Shown: positions 42,824 through 57,087 of the stretch, one piece after another | Position numbering within the stretch: position 1 is the stretch's first letter | Layout: each line of letters starts with the position of its first letter | Source of the DNA: Plotosus lineatus | Lineage: Eukaryota > Chordata > Actinopteri > Siluriformes > Plotosidae | NCBI GenBank assembly: GCA_024760905.1 | Contig: CM045731.1 | Coordinates: 26,127,501 to 26,191,500 of the forward strand | Reading direction: 5' to 3' | Length of the DNA: 64,000 nucleotides | Notes under the pieces: generated by a model | What the model was told of the DNA's origin: nothing | Database searches by the model: none | What the model saw: only the letters and a program-made list of their open reading frames with translations | Position numbers and translations under genes: made by a program

Positions 42824-45800
42824 ACTATTTCAGTGTCAGAAGTGTGTGTTTTGTCTTTCTTGTGTGTATGTGTATCAGGTCGCTGTAGTCTTCTGCCCGT
42901 GGTGAATAACTCTGGAGCGATCTGTAACTCCTGGAAGCTCGACCCTGCCACACTGCGATTTCCTCTGAGGGGCATGCTGCCTTATGATAAGGTGCGCGCA
43001 CACACACGCACTCCGTGCACTGTTAATTTCCTCAGAGCTCTGTGTTTGAGAGAAGTCTATATATTAAATGTACATACATCACTGGAACTGACCCCTTTTT
43101 AATTCCAGGGTATATTTAATTAATACAATATCATTCATATGTAGCAAAGAGGTGTACACCTTTTTAGAAACTTTTAAATTCAGTGGTGGGAAAAGTCACA
43201 CAAAATCACATGACATTTAATTTCTTCGAAACTGCTTTTTATTCTCTTGGCACATAATGCAGAGTTCAGTTGTCATCCCTACGTCTGTCCGAAATCATTT
43301 CAATTCTGGAACAGAACTTAGAAACTGTTTGAGATGTCCTCACTAAGCTGAGTGGTTACTTCTCCTAGGCAGTGTAGTCGTGTTTGTTGATTTCTGCGGT
43401 TCATATTTTCAATAACGCAAGGAGTCCCGGGGGGTTGTGTCATCGTCTGATGGAATGTTTTCTAGTGATGGGTTATGATGCAGTTGGTATTATGTAAAAT
43501 CGTTTTGAAATAATACAGTACAGACGCTCCCCGACTTACGTTTTTAATTGGTTCCGGACGGCCGAACGCAAGTTGAAAGTGAACGTAAGTTGTTACAGTG
43601 ACGTCATATGTCACATGTCATATGCTCATACTGACCTATACATCCATAAATACCATTACCATATCTCATAACACCCCTAAATCAATTATTATAAACATAG
43701 TGTAAAATAATTACAAATATATCAAATAATATCAACAATAAGTCACTTATTTATGTGTATTTATATATTTATTTAGATTTCAATGAATCATTGCTGGCTT
43801 GGAAAGCTGTCCCGAGTGTCCCCCTCCCTCACCCTAATTAGAACTAAGTGGCTTAGAAAATCAATTATGAATGAATAAATTATGAAGAAAAGAAGGGGAA
43901 AAATGTGAAATCTTTCACTGTTGTAACAACATTTTTACTTTTTTTTTTTTTTTTCCACTCACAATGGATTCATTGTGGTAATTTTATAGGGAAGATCGTG
44001 GATTACTTATTTTTTTCATTTAACAGTGAAAGAAAAAAAAAGTTAAATTTTTTGGCAGTATATGTGGCCATCCTTGTTTCTACAGAAAAGACTCGTTTCT
44101 TTCTTTCTTTTTTTTTACCACTGTTTTTGTCCATGAGTCTGGAGTGCGGTATGAAGTGGCCAAGCATTCTTGTCCTATTTTCATTAGTGTTTAAAAGGCA
44201 GACATGGGATGCCTGCTCTTATGTGGTCCTCAAAGGGCTGTGAGTGTTTCTTTGGGACAGTCTCTTGAAGAACGCTTTCGAAATAAATATTCCGAGTCAC
44301 TTGACATGAAACTTAAAACAGCCAATCAACGCTTACAATATGTGAGGCACTCAAAACCAAAAGTAGTGTACAGTCGGCCCCCAACTTACGAAGACCCCTG
44401 TGTACGAAATCCCTGGGTTACGAAAAACATTTTCTTGGGTTTCCATCCTCGAGATACGAAACAACCCCTCTTCTTCTTTTCCTTTTGGCTGCTCCCTTCA
44501 GGGGTCGCCACAGCAAATCATCCGCCTCCATCTCACCCTGTCCTCTGCATCTTCTTTTTTTGACTCCAACGACCTTTGTCTTCCTTTACCACATCCATAA
44601 ATCTCTTCTTTGGTCTTCCTCAAGGCCTTCTGCTTGGTAGTTCCAACCTCAGCATCCTACTGCCAATATACTCACTATCCCTCCTCTGTACATGTTCAGA
44701 CCATCTCAATCGAGCCTCTCTGACTTTATCTCCAAAACATCTTACATGGGCTGTCCCTCTGATATACTCATTTCTGATCCTATCCATCCTCGTTACTCCC
44801 AGAGAGAACCTCAACATTTTCATCTCCGCTACCTTCAGCTCTGCCTCCTGCCTTTTCCTCAGCGCCACTGTTTCTAAGCCATACAACATCGCTGGCCTCA
44901 CCACAGTCTTGTACACGTTTCATTTTTGCTGACACTCTCCTATCGCACATCACACCGGACACTTTTCTCCAACCATTCCAGCCTGCCTGCACACGCTTCT
45001 TTATCTCTTTTCCACACTCTCCATTGCTCTGGATTGTTGAGCCTAAGTACTTAAAATCCTCCACCTTCGTTATCTCTGTTCCCTGTAACCTCACCGTTCC
45101 TCCTGGGTCCTTCCCATTCACACACATGTATTCTGATTTTCTGAGGCTAACCTTCATTCCCCTCATTTCCAGGGCATACCTCCACCTCTCTAGATTTTCC
45201 TGCACTTGTTCTCTGCTCTCACTACAGATCACAATGTCATCTGCAAACATCATAGTCCATGGAGATTCTTGTCTCACCTCCTCTGTCAGGCTGTCCATCA
45301 CCATAGCAAACAAGAAGGGGCTCAGAGCTGACCCTTGATGCAGTCCCACTTCCACCTTGAACTCTTCTGTCACGCTGACAGCACACCTCACCACTGTCTT
45401 ATATCTCTCATACATGTCCTGCACCACTCGAACATACTTCTCTGCCACTCCAGACTTCCTCATGCAATACCACAGTTCTTCTCTCGGCACCCTGTCATAT
45501 GCTTTTTCCAGATCCACAAAGGCACAATGTAGCTCCCTCTGACCTTCTCTGTACTTCTCTATTAACATCCTCAAAGCAAACATTGCGTCTGTGGTGCTAT
45601 TTCTTGGCATGAAACCAAGCTGTTGTTCACAAATGCTGACCTCTGCCCTTAGTCTAGCTTCCACTATTCTTTCATATAACTTCATCGGATGGCTCATCAA
45701 CTTTATCCCTCTGTAGTTCCCGCAACTCCACACATCTCCCTTGTTCTTAAAAATGGGAACAGCACACTTCTCCTCCACTCCTCCGGCATCTGCTCACTCT

Positions 45801-48800
45801 CTAGGACCTTGTTGAATGTTCTTGTCAGAAAATCTACTGCTACCTCTCCTAGACACTTCCATACCTCCACAGGTATATCATCAGGACCAACTGCCTTTCC
45901 ATTCTTCATCCTCTTCAATGCCCTCCTCACTTCACCCTTACTGATCTTTGCTACATCCTTCTCCTCAATGGTCACCTCTTCTACTCATTTTTCTCTCTCA
46001 TTTTCCTCATTCATCCGCTCTTCAAAGTACTCTTTCCATCTTCCCAGCACACTTCTGTCATCAGTCAATACATTTCCCTCTCTGTCCTTTATCACTCTAA
46101 CTTGCTACATGTCTTTCCCATCTCTATTTCTCTGCTGTGCTAACCTGTATAAATAATTTTCTCCCTTCTTACTGTTCAACCTATCATACGCCCTCTGTTT
46201 GGCCTTTGACACCGCTACCTTCGCCTTACACTGTGTCTCCCCGTACTCCTGTTTACTCTCTTCGGTCCGCTCCGTGTCCCTCTTCTTTTGTACACACTCC
46301 TGCACTTCCTCAATCCAACACCAAGTTTCCTTATCTACTTTCCTTCCAGAGGACACACCAAGTACTCTCCTACCTGTGTCCCTGATCACATTTACTGTAG
46401 TTTTCCAGTCATTTGGAAGCACTTCCTGGCCACCCAAAGCCTGTTTCAACTCCTCTTTGAAGACAACACAACACTCTTCCTTTTTCAACTTCCACCACTT
46501 TGTCTTCTGCTCTGCCTTTGCCTTCTTCACCTTCCTCACCATCAGCGTCATCCTGCATACCACCATCTTTGTTGCCTTCTTGCAGTTGTGAGTGTAAAAA
46601 TAAACATGTGAAATTATGTTTGTTATTATTATGGCGAACAGAATTATATGTAGTAACTTCACTACCTGGACGTGCAGACGCAACTGTACTGTTGTCAAGC
46701 CTCTCTCTGCAGTACGTTGCTCAAGAACCCATGTGCTTGTTCCTCTAGCTCTGGCCATCTAGATTTTAGCCTGCGATTAGATTTTTTTTGTTTTGTTCAT
46801 TGCAGAAATAATAATCTGATTTTCTCCAGTCCCTCAAGTTTCTTGTTCACTCTAAACTTTCTTTCTTCTGCTCGATTACCATTTTCTGCTGCATATTTCA
46901 CTTCTTGCAGCTTGTAATCCGCAGAATAGGATTTTCTTTTTGGGGACATTTCTTCAGTGGTGGATGAGCAGGTACTGGTACCCAAGCCTAGAGTGCCCTC
47001 TTGTGGTTGTGAGTGTAAAAATAAGAAACGTGAAGTTATGTTCGTTATTATTATTATTACAAACCGAATTATATGTAATAATTTCACATAAGTTGCACCT
47101 TCAGCCAAAGTATGGAAAAAACAGTGCGACTTATAGTCCGGAAAATACGGTAATGTTCCGTTATATGGTTCAGCAATACAGAAATGAGTACCGTTAAAGT
47201 ATAACTGTAGACAATGACACTCAGCTATGAAGCATGAGAATGTAGCGGGACATTTATCTCACAGTAAGGTTTGTCTCCTCGGTTCCAGGACCTGTTTGAG
47301 CCTCAGACGGGTTTGCTGAGGTACGTGTTGGAACAGCCGTATTCCAGAGACATGGTGTGCAACATGCTCGGCCTCAACAAACAGGTACGTCTCTTACTCA
47401 CACACTCTCTGTCAATCTCTCGCTCTTTCTTTTCTTCTCTCTCACCCTTTCTTTCTGTCTCTTTTCCTGATTTAAAACATTTTTGCTATAGTTCAGCCGG
47501 ATGGAGAAAATAAGATTAAAATAATAGCGAGCATCTGTGCTTGTCAGTGGTAGTTACGCTAGTAAGCAATGACAAACTATGAATTTGCTGATGCTTTTTC
47601 AAATTTTATTTTCCAAAAAAACAAAGAAAAGGCCAGCGTCCAGTAAGCACCATGTTCACTGCCTGTGCTTCACTGCCAAAACCCCTGTGTGAGTCGGGTT
47701 GGGCGGCTCCTGTCTATTCTTCTCTGTCCATCCAGCATGCCCTATAGTCCTGCCTGTCTCTCTGATACATGTCTGTTTTTAGGGGAAGGGGGCAGGACAG
47801 TGGGGGGGGGTTCTATCTATTGTGGGTTTTTTTTTGTTGTTGTTTTTTTTTGTTGTTTTTTGGTTTGTTTAGTGGTGACATGACGGGGGGTTGTTCGGAG
47901 CTGGGCTCCTAGTTACTGTATTTGTCTTCTTTTTTTTTTTCTTCCTTTATTTTTGTTCTGTCCTGTCTTACCCCGCCCACCTTGCGCCAATGCTCTAGAC
48001 CCTGAACATTGCTCAGGTATGTTCATAATCTTACTGTTGTATTGTGACTAACCTGACTCTGGAAGCTTATCCACACCCAAACAGATTTTTTAAGTCATCT
48101 ATGTCACACACACATCTACAGAAGAGGAAAGGCTAAAACTATAAACATGGGGCTTGAAATTACCGCTGCTCCACATTTTTTTTTTTTTTTTTTTTTTTTT
48201 TTTCATCCTCAACTCGCTTCTGAGGATCTTTTAATCCCAAGAATGGCTCACTTTTAACATCTTTCATCAGAATCATATTAGCCTGTTCAAAATTTTTATT
48301 CTGTCCGAACAATAACAAACCTCTAAAACCATAAGCTGAGAGGTTTATTCCAGTTATTCTGGTGAATGCATGTGGTCAAGGCGTCAAAGGTTTGCTCCCA
48401 ATTGTGATATTTGGAGTTCTTCCAATGCACTGGTCACCAACCCTCTTCCCAAAGATCTACCTCAATGATGACGTTGACATTTTTTTTGTGCCCACCTGAC
48501 CATCTAAACATTTATTTTAATGCTAAATTAAAGCCAAGCTTAATAAAAGCTTGCATACATTGTACCTGTCCTTGCACGTCAAACTGCCCTGTTGTTATTA
48601 CAAGCTTCTTCAAGAAGAAAAAGCAAGTAATGCATTCAAACAATGGGAGGAAAAACATTGTACTGTGAAAAGTTGCACATGATTAACATGTATCCAGCGG
48701 TAAAGATGCAAGTAATTTGCTTATGGATAATGGCCATACATACCATTTGTTTATGTGAATGAGCTGATGTATGGGAATGTTATCTTGTATTATGTGTAGA

Positions 48801-51800
48801 GCTGTGTAGATTATGTGTTTGCTTCTGTTCAGACTTCTATCTGATTTGTTAGTTTAATATATGTATACTGTTTTTATAACCATTAATTTGGCTCAAACTA
48901 TAAACTGGATTTTAGTGGATTGCAAACTATATGAAAGAATAAGTAAAAAAAAACAATTGATAATGAAAATATGCATATCATATGGAAGAGGAGAGTTTGG
49001 AAGGCTTGCCTTTCATTTCACTTTAAGAAGTTTTTAGCTGTGTGAAGGAAGCTCTTCAGGAGCAAGGTTGGTGACCAATACTCTAAAGGCTCTTGCATAA
49101 GTATTCACCCCCTTTTGAACTTTTCAAACATACGTCATCTGAATAATACTGGATTGTCTTAAATCTGCACAGAACCCATTAGTGACAGCTGTAAAAAATT
49201 CTTATTCAGTAGGTCCCCATCAGAAGTCATGTAAAAAGTCCATGTTTGTGCAGTTAAAGTGTCACATGGTTCCATCATAAATATACTTCCTGGAAAATCT
49301 GAGGGGTATACTTACACAGATAGCATCACAAGAGATATCAACAGCAAAAACAAGTCCAGGACAAAGTTCCTGAAGAGTCAATAAGGACTGACAATAAAAA
49401 AAAAAAAAAACACTTTTTCAGACATATGGATGTTATAAAAAATGGAAAGAGTATGGCACAACCCTGATTGCCCTTTGTATAATATAAGAAGGGATTGACC
49501 AAAGATGCAAACAAGATGCCATGAGTCACTTGTGAGTTTTCTGGGTAGGTTCTCCTAGCATGTGGAAGATAATGTTTCAGACACTCCACAAAGCTGCCTC
49601 ACAAAAATTTTATGGAATCACTTCGAAAAATAACCCATATGAGGTCACACTGAAAACACAGCCATCATGTTGTGACTACCACGGCTATTCTGGATGACTT
49701 CGGGGGTGGCCTTTTCTAAAAGAGGGCAGCTGTTTGAAAAAGGTTGATGTGGTTGACTTGATTCAGTGCTTGACCTATGGCAAATTTCAGCATGTTTCCA
49801 TCTAGTGCTCTCTACCATGAAGTAATTGTGGCTGTGGGAGACCGAGGTGTAAACTTGCACAAATTCAGTCTGCTGTTGAAGTTTTGTTAGCAAGTTTGCC
49901 AGGAACAAACAAACAAACAAAAAAAACCCCAGGATCTATATAATGGGGGCTTCTAGTGAAAAGTGATGATTGGCCTCGGGGGTTGAATACTTATACAAAG
50001 ATTACATATTCAGTTGTGTTTAAAATAATGGCAGTCAGACTTCACTAACCTGATCAGTCATTGTTTTGGTAGAAATTATATTCCTACATGGCAAATAATT
50101 TACTAGCAGGTTTAGTAGAGTAATTGAATCTAACAGAACCATGCTGCTGCTGATTCTGTGTAGTTGAATCACTAATTGAAAAGGGTGTGTTCAAAATAAT
50201 AGCAGTGTAGATTTCAATTAGTGATATAATTCATTTTTGGGAAAACGGGTGACAATTTTACCTTTATTTAAGGAAGGAAGGCAGCAAATGTTGTACATGT
50301 TGGTTAGAGTATTTGTGTGACATTTTGAGCAAAATGGGTTCTTCCAGACATTGTTCAAAAGACCAGTGTCCCTTGGTTAAAAAGTATATTGGAAAAGGGA
50401 AACCGTATGAAGAAGTGCAGAAAATGAGAGGCTGCTCAGCTAAAATTATCCAAAACCTGAAAAAATAGATGAAAGCAAAAAATTACCATTCAAATGGATG
50501 GAAGAATCGGCAAAATGGCAAGGACTCGGCCAACAATCAGCTCCAGGAAGGCCCAAAGTTATCTGTGAGTCCTGTTGCAATTAGAAGACGCCTATATGAA
50601 GCCAAGCTATTAGCAAGCAGCCCCTACAAAGTCCCACTGTTGGGGGAGGAGAAGACATGTGCTGAAGAGGTTCCAATTCGCCAAAACACGCATTGACTGG
50701 CCGAAAGAGAAACAGCGTAACATTTTACAACCTAACATAAACCTAACATAAACAACCGGGGATTTAGCTCAGTTGGTAGAGCGTCTGCTTTATCCTCCGG
50801 TAGGTCGGAGTTCGAATCCGGCCGCGTCATACCATAAGACGTTAAAATTTGGCAGTTGTTGCTTCCTGCTTGGCGCTCAGCATCAAAAGGATAGAACAAC
50901 GCAATAACTGGCGCTGCACAGTGGCGACAGGTGCCTAGCGCACAAAGCAAATTTCAATGTATGTAATGTACTTTGACAATAAAGAGTTGTTTGTTTGTTT
51001 GTTTGTTTGTGGACTGATGAAAGTAAGATGGTTCTTTTAGGGTCCAGTGGCTGGAGACAGTTTTACAGATGAGCCCCAAACACGGAATTCAAGTCACGGT
51101 ACACTGTGAAGACAGTGAAGCATGGTGACACCAGCATCATATGAGAATGTTTCTCATATTACAGTGTTGGGCCTATTTATCGCTTTCCAGGGATCATGGA
51201 TCAGTTTAATACATCAGAATACTTAGCGGTCGTGCTGCCTTATGCTGAAGAGGAAACGTCCTTGAAATTGATGTTTAAACAAGTCAACGACTCCAAACAC
51301 ACCAGTAAATAGGCAACATCTTGGTTCCAGACGAGCAAGACTGCCGTTATGGAGAAGCAGCCTGATCCCCAGACCTTAACCCAATAGAAAACGTATAGAG
51401 TGACATCAAGAATGCAGTTTCTGAGGCAAAACCAAGAAATGCAGGACTATGGCATTTAGTCCAATCATTCTGGAGTGGTAAACATGTTCACAGGTGCCAT
51501 AGGTTGGTTGACTCCATGCAACAGAGATGTCCAGCAGTTCTCAGAACAGTGGTTATGCAACTAAATATTAATTCAGTGATTCAAAGGAAAACAAAAATGT
51601 AAACCATTTTTCAGTTTATACTGTGAGTGTTTAAGTTTGGAAAGAAGAATGCAAACGCTGCTATTTTTTAAAAGTTTAATATTAACTTTTCTTCAATTTT
51701 TATAAAGGAATAACACAAGTTTGATATATCTTAATGTTTTGATTTGGAATAGAATGTGGTGTTCCTGTGTGTATGGAAAAAACCTCTAAGGATTTGAGCT

Positions 51801-54800
51801 TTATTCACTTTTTTTTATTATATATATATTTTTAAACACACTGCTATTATTTTGAACACACAACTGGTAGTTTTTTTTTTTTTTTTTTAAATGGTTCAAA
51901 TTGATTCAAAATTATTTATTTATTAAAAAAAAAAAAAAAAAAAAAAAGCTAAATTCTGTAGTGAGACCCCAAATAGGTGTTTGAAAAAGAAGCTCAGCTT
52001 TAATGTTGATGAACACGTTCATGAAACAGTTCCTCCGAATGGAAACATAGAAGAAATGAGAACATGGCAGTAAATAAGACTCATGATGATTGATAGGTGG
52101 GGATATAGTTTCCTCCACTCATGTTTAAGAATTCAAATCTCATTCCCAGGAAAACCAGCAATCAATCAAAGCACTTGTGAATGGAAGTTCTAGAAAATTA
52201 CATGAAATGTATCTGAAGTAATCCTTGTTCAACTTGGTGGATTCCCATCCCTAAACCCGTCTCCTATCCTGGATTGAATGAAGAAACCCTTAGTCCAAAA
52301 ACATTCCTTTTTTTTAAACCATTGATGCCAGATTATGAAATGATAATGAAGACATGTTAATTTCAAGCCCTGGTTGGCGCATGTGTGTATTTGTGGTTCT
52401 GTTTCTGTGCTGTTGTTTTTTTTTTTTGTTTTTTTTTGATTGATTTTTTGTTTTGTTTTTTTGCGCCGTAAAACAATTTTCTTTCCTTTAAGCCATATAC
52501 TCCGTCATCTGCTTAGATTCTGCTCAAGGTCATCATTTACTTGACACGTGGTCGAAGCCAAGCCTTCATGTGACTGCAGCAACAAGACTAAAATTGAAAT
52601 CGCAATATCTGTTAAGCTACATGAGTTCAGGTTTGGAGCAGATTCATTGACCTGGTCTTCATACCAGAGAGCAGTTCAAGGCCACTTCAGCCATGAATGT
52701 GGAGGAGGTGAAGGTGCAATTGACTCCCACAAGGGCACCAAATTTTTTTCCCTTCTTGTTGGATCGGGATTCGAACTGGATTTAGGAATGGAAGGCTGCT
52801 GATTCAATTCCTGAACCAGCAGGAAAAATGTGTAATGGTGGGTAGGTGAGCTGCAACCTTCATGGCTGAAGTGCCCTTATGCAAGCCACCTAACCCCAAA
52901 ATGCTCTCTGGGTGCCCCAAGTTGTGTGGCATTTTGGATGGGTGAAATGCATAGGCAATAATTTCCCTTGTGGTGTTAATGAGATTTCCTTTCGGCTTTT
53001 TCCCTTTATCAGGGGATGCCACAGCGAATGATTCGCACGTTTGATTTGGCATAGGTTTTTACGTCGGATGCCCTTCCTGACACAACCCTTTAGCAAGAGA
53101 CAGAAACATGCTGACGGCTTTGCAGCCTACTCTTTTTACGATGGTTAGCAATGGTTCTTTTACATGTCTCTCACCCTAGACAGTGAGAGACATGTCCGGC
53201 CTTTGATAACCCAGTTAGCTGCACTGGGGGACAATGACAACCTTGTGGAGAGTGGGACTCGAACCCCCAACTTTTGGATCAGCGATCCAGCGCCCTATAC
53301 CACAAGACCATCAGTGCCTCTAAGTCCGAGGCCATGGTTCTCAGCCAGAAAAGGGTGGAATACACCCTCCGGTTCTGGAATAAGGTCCTGTTAATACAGT
53401 ATATTACCAAAAAAAAAAAAAAAACACCACAGGAAGTTTAAGATCACATTTAAGACTTCTGGGGTCAGTGATGGCCTGATGGTTATGTGCTGGATTACTA
53501 ATCCGAAGGTCAGGGGATCAAGCCCCACTGTCATTGCTTTGTCACTGCAGTCCCCAGTGCCGCTAACTGGGTGATTAAAAGTCAACCATGTCTCTCACTG
53601 TCTATGGTGAGAGGTTCATTTAAAAGAACCATTGCTGACTTTCATAATGAGTAGATGCATAGCCATCAGAGTGTTTCTGCCCTACAATGGTCTGGTGAAC
53701 TGTCCAAGGTATATTCTGCCCTTGCCCAGAGTAGGCTGAGATGGGCGCCATCCTTCCTGTGACCCTAATTATGTTTAAGCGGTTGAATGAATAAGGTTTC
53801 TTGGATGTAAATTTAGGGAAATGTTGTTCAATAAATTAATTTTCTTAGATTAAAATTTGCTTGTATTCGGATAGCTTGATTCAAAGTTGGATACCAATGG
53901 GCAAAAATCTTAAATTGGGGATGTCCTCTATCTGCACACGTAGATATATTTAAGAACAAGAGCATCGGGAGAGCCCAAACCTCCACCAAGCTGGTATTTT
54001 AAAAAACAAACAAACAAACAAACAAAAAAACAGTATGTAGCACTCTGTTCTGGGCCTAGGCCTGCTGTATTATCATACTTTGAAATTAACGATCTTACAA
54101 TGTTAAAGAATCCTTTAAAAAAATTCCCGAATCCAGAATTTGAGTTGGTTCACTTTCGGAATTGAATGGAGCCCTCCTTGATCAAATCCCCACATCTCAT
54201 TGATTCTACTAGTAAACTGAAGCAAAAGCATACCCTTTGTAAGAGTTTAAAATTCAGTTAATACAAAGTTATGCTTCAACTTTTAACTAGCTACTGAAAT
54301 AGTAATTACTTCCAAAAGTTATCTCAAACGCACAGACAATCATTTCCCTGCCACTGCAGCCAATGGCATGCCCCAATATGTGTGACCAATCCTTGCATGC
54401 CACCTTCGCAGGGAAGCTGCAGTGTATCCTTTCAGTGGCCATAAGGTTGGCTATTGGAGCTTGGTCTCGGTACTAACGATGTTAACAGTGCCTTTCGTCA
54501 GCAGACCTGTTTGGACGGTTTTAGTAAAAAAGATTTAATTTCAAATGAGTTTCGGATGGTTGTCTTTTTTTAAACCTTTCTTTAATACTGTTGTGCTATG
54601 GATGTCTGTTGTAGGGCACCATGTTGGCGTAGCGGTTAGCACGTCCACCTCACAGAAAGAAGGTCTTGTTCACGTCCCAGCCTTGGACGCATTCTCGCTG
54701 TGCTCGCATGGGTTGCTCCAGGTTTGGCTGTTACAAATTGACCCCGAATGTGAATGGTTGCATATGTGTTAGCTATATGATGGACTGGTGAGCTCTTCAA

Positions 54801-56104
54801 GGTGTACCTTGCCTTTGCCCAGTGTAAGCTGAGCTAGGCTCCAGTCTCCTTGCGAGCCGAGTAGGGTTAAATGTTTTAGTGAATGAATATTTGCCGTACC
54901 TTGCAGTATATTTTTGTTACTTCAGGATAAGTTTGTGGAACCTTTTGTGCTCGTTTACTTTTACCTCCCTGACGCTGGTCCCTCAACATCACATCCAGAT
55001 GTTTTGGTTCTCCAACTCCACACCAGTAACTCAAAGCCCATATTGTCTGCTTGTTCCTCTTGTTTATTTTATAGCCGCTCTAAATATTTGTTCTTCCACC
55101 TTTTCATTTTTAAAATTAAAAGGTAAAAACTCAGAAGTTTATGTCACAGAGAAAGCACAATGGTGTGTAAAATTTTGTTCCATTAGAAATGAGATTATGA
55201 AACTCGCACACTGTAAACTCATTGTATAAATATAGTGAAAACCCCCCTGAAATCATTGGTCTGGTCTGTTGTCTGGTACCTTTCGAGTCGTAGGACGACT
55301 CTTGGCGACCTGCCATGAAGGATAACATCATTCTGGAGGTTTTCTTGGCAAGGATAGTGCAGTGGTTTGCCATTGCCTTCTGCCCGATGCGAACCTACAG
55401 GTAATCTAGAACAGCCAATTCGCCTACTATCTTTTTGGACCGTAGGAGGAAACTGGAGTACTCTGAGGAAAGCCACGTGAGCACGGGGAGAACATGCAAA
55501 CGCCACACAGAAACACCCAGGCCAGGAATCGAGCCCTGGCCTTCTTGCTGTGAGGCAGATGTGCAAACCACTACGCCACCATGCCGCCCCCGAGATCATT
55601 AGTGCTGATTAAAAACTAAAGCCGTCTAAAGAGGACTGTAGGAAAAGAGAGTATTCTGGTTTAAGTCTCAAACGCACTTCCTTAAATTCAGAAAAACACT
55701 CCGTGCAGAAGCGTGGACAGAGCGTCGAGTTGTGATATGTTGCAGCTTTCCCTGTGACCAGGGCGTCTGTGTGCAGCTGCCATGCCATGCTTGTGTGAAG
55801 TTTTACGCTCATACGTGTCTTGTGTTGTGGCTGTGGGTTTGTTTTTCTTGGTTTATTTGAGGGTTTTTTGGATTGTTTTTTGTTTTTATTTATTTATTTT
55901 GCTGCTCTGGTTGCTTTTGGATGTCTCAAAGTGTGAGCTAGCTCCAAACACATAACTGACGTTTGTATAACGGACAATGTATTTTTTTGAGGTGCTGGCT
56001 TTGCTGTGGGGGGAGGGGGGCAAGGACTGATCAATATATTTTTTATAGAATGTTACATGCTTGCAGATGTGGTCACCTGTGCATAAGCGGATCTGTCCTT
56101 TTGG

Positions 56105-56156
<52 letters not shown>

Positions 56157-57051
56157 CACAAGCAGCGGTGCCCTGTGCTGGAGGAGCAACTTGTAGATCT
56201 CGTCGTGTACGCCATGGAGCGCTCCGAAACGGAGGAACAGTTCGATGATGGCGGCACCAGCCAGCTACTTTGGCAACATTTGTCCAGTCAGCTCATCTTC
56301 TTTGTTCTGTTCCAGTTTGCCAGCTTCCCTCATATGGTGCTCTCGCTACATCAGAAGGTCTCCACCCACAGACACATACGTTCACATTTTTGTATCACTC
56401 ATTTGTTTGCCAAACCACTTAACACTACTAGGGTCAAGCAGAGGCCGGTTCCCATCTTAGCCAATGGTGTGCAAAGATGGGGTGCACCCTGAACAGTTCA
56501 CCAGACCATCGCATTCCAAAGCAAACACACACAAAAACTATTCACACTCACTGTAAGGTAAAGTCTGTTGGGTTTTTACACCCGAGCCTAGTGGCTCATC
56601 AGGCCGGTGCTTATCCCCGGTTTCTGTAGCGTGAAGCGACCAGGAGTTCAACTCCCCCAGGATGGGACGCTAGTCCATCGCAGGTTTACCTCCCTAGTAT
56701 ATTTTTACTGGTACCAGAGGCACACTTGTGATGAAGAGACCTTGCCCAGGGGTCTTAGCACAGTGAGGGTTTCAGTGGGATCTGAAGTTACAACCTCCAG
56801 ATCATGAGCGCAGCACCCTAACCACTACACCTCCGGCCCCTGATTACTCGGGCTTATTTAAAACGCAATAACCTAATGGGCATGTCTTTGGACTGTGGGA
56901 GGAAACCAGAGAACCCAGATAAAACACACAGACATGGGGAGAACCTGCAAAGTCTACTCAGAAACCTGACAACAACAACACCGGAATTTGAACCCAGGAC
57001 CTTCTTGCTGTGTGGCGAACATGTTAACCACTACACTGTCATGCCACTCTA

Positions 57052-57087
<36 letters not shown>

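Noticed and set aside
50759..50830. tRNA gene
   Set aside because: Box A and B are good but the acceptor stem does not pair, and the sequence continues as a SINE body with a TTG-repeat tail.
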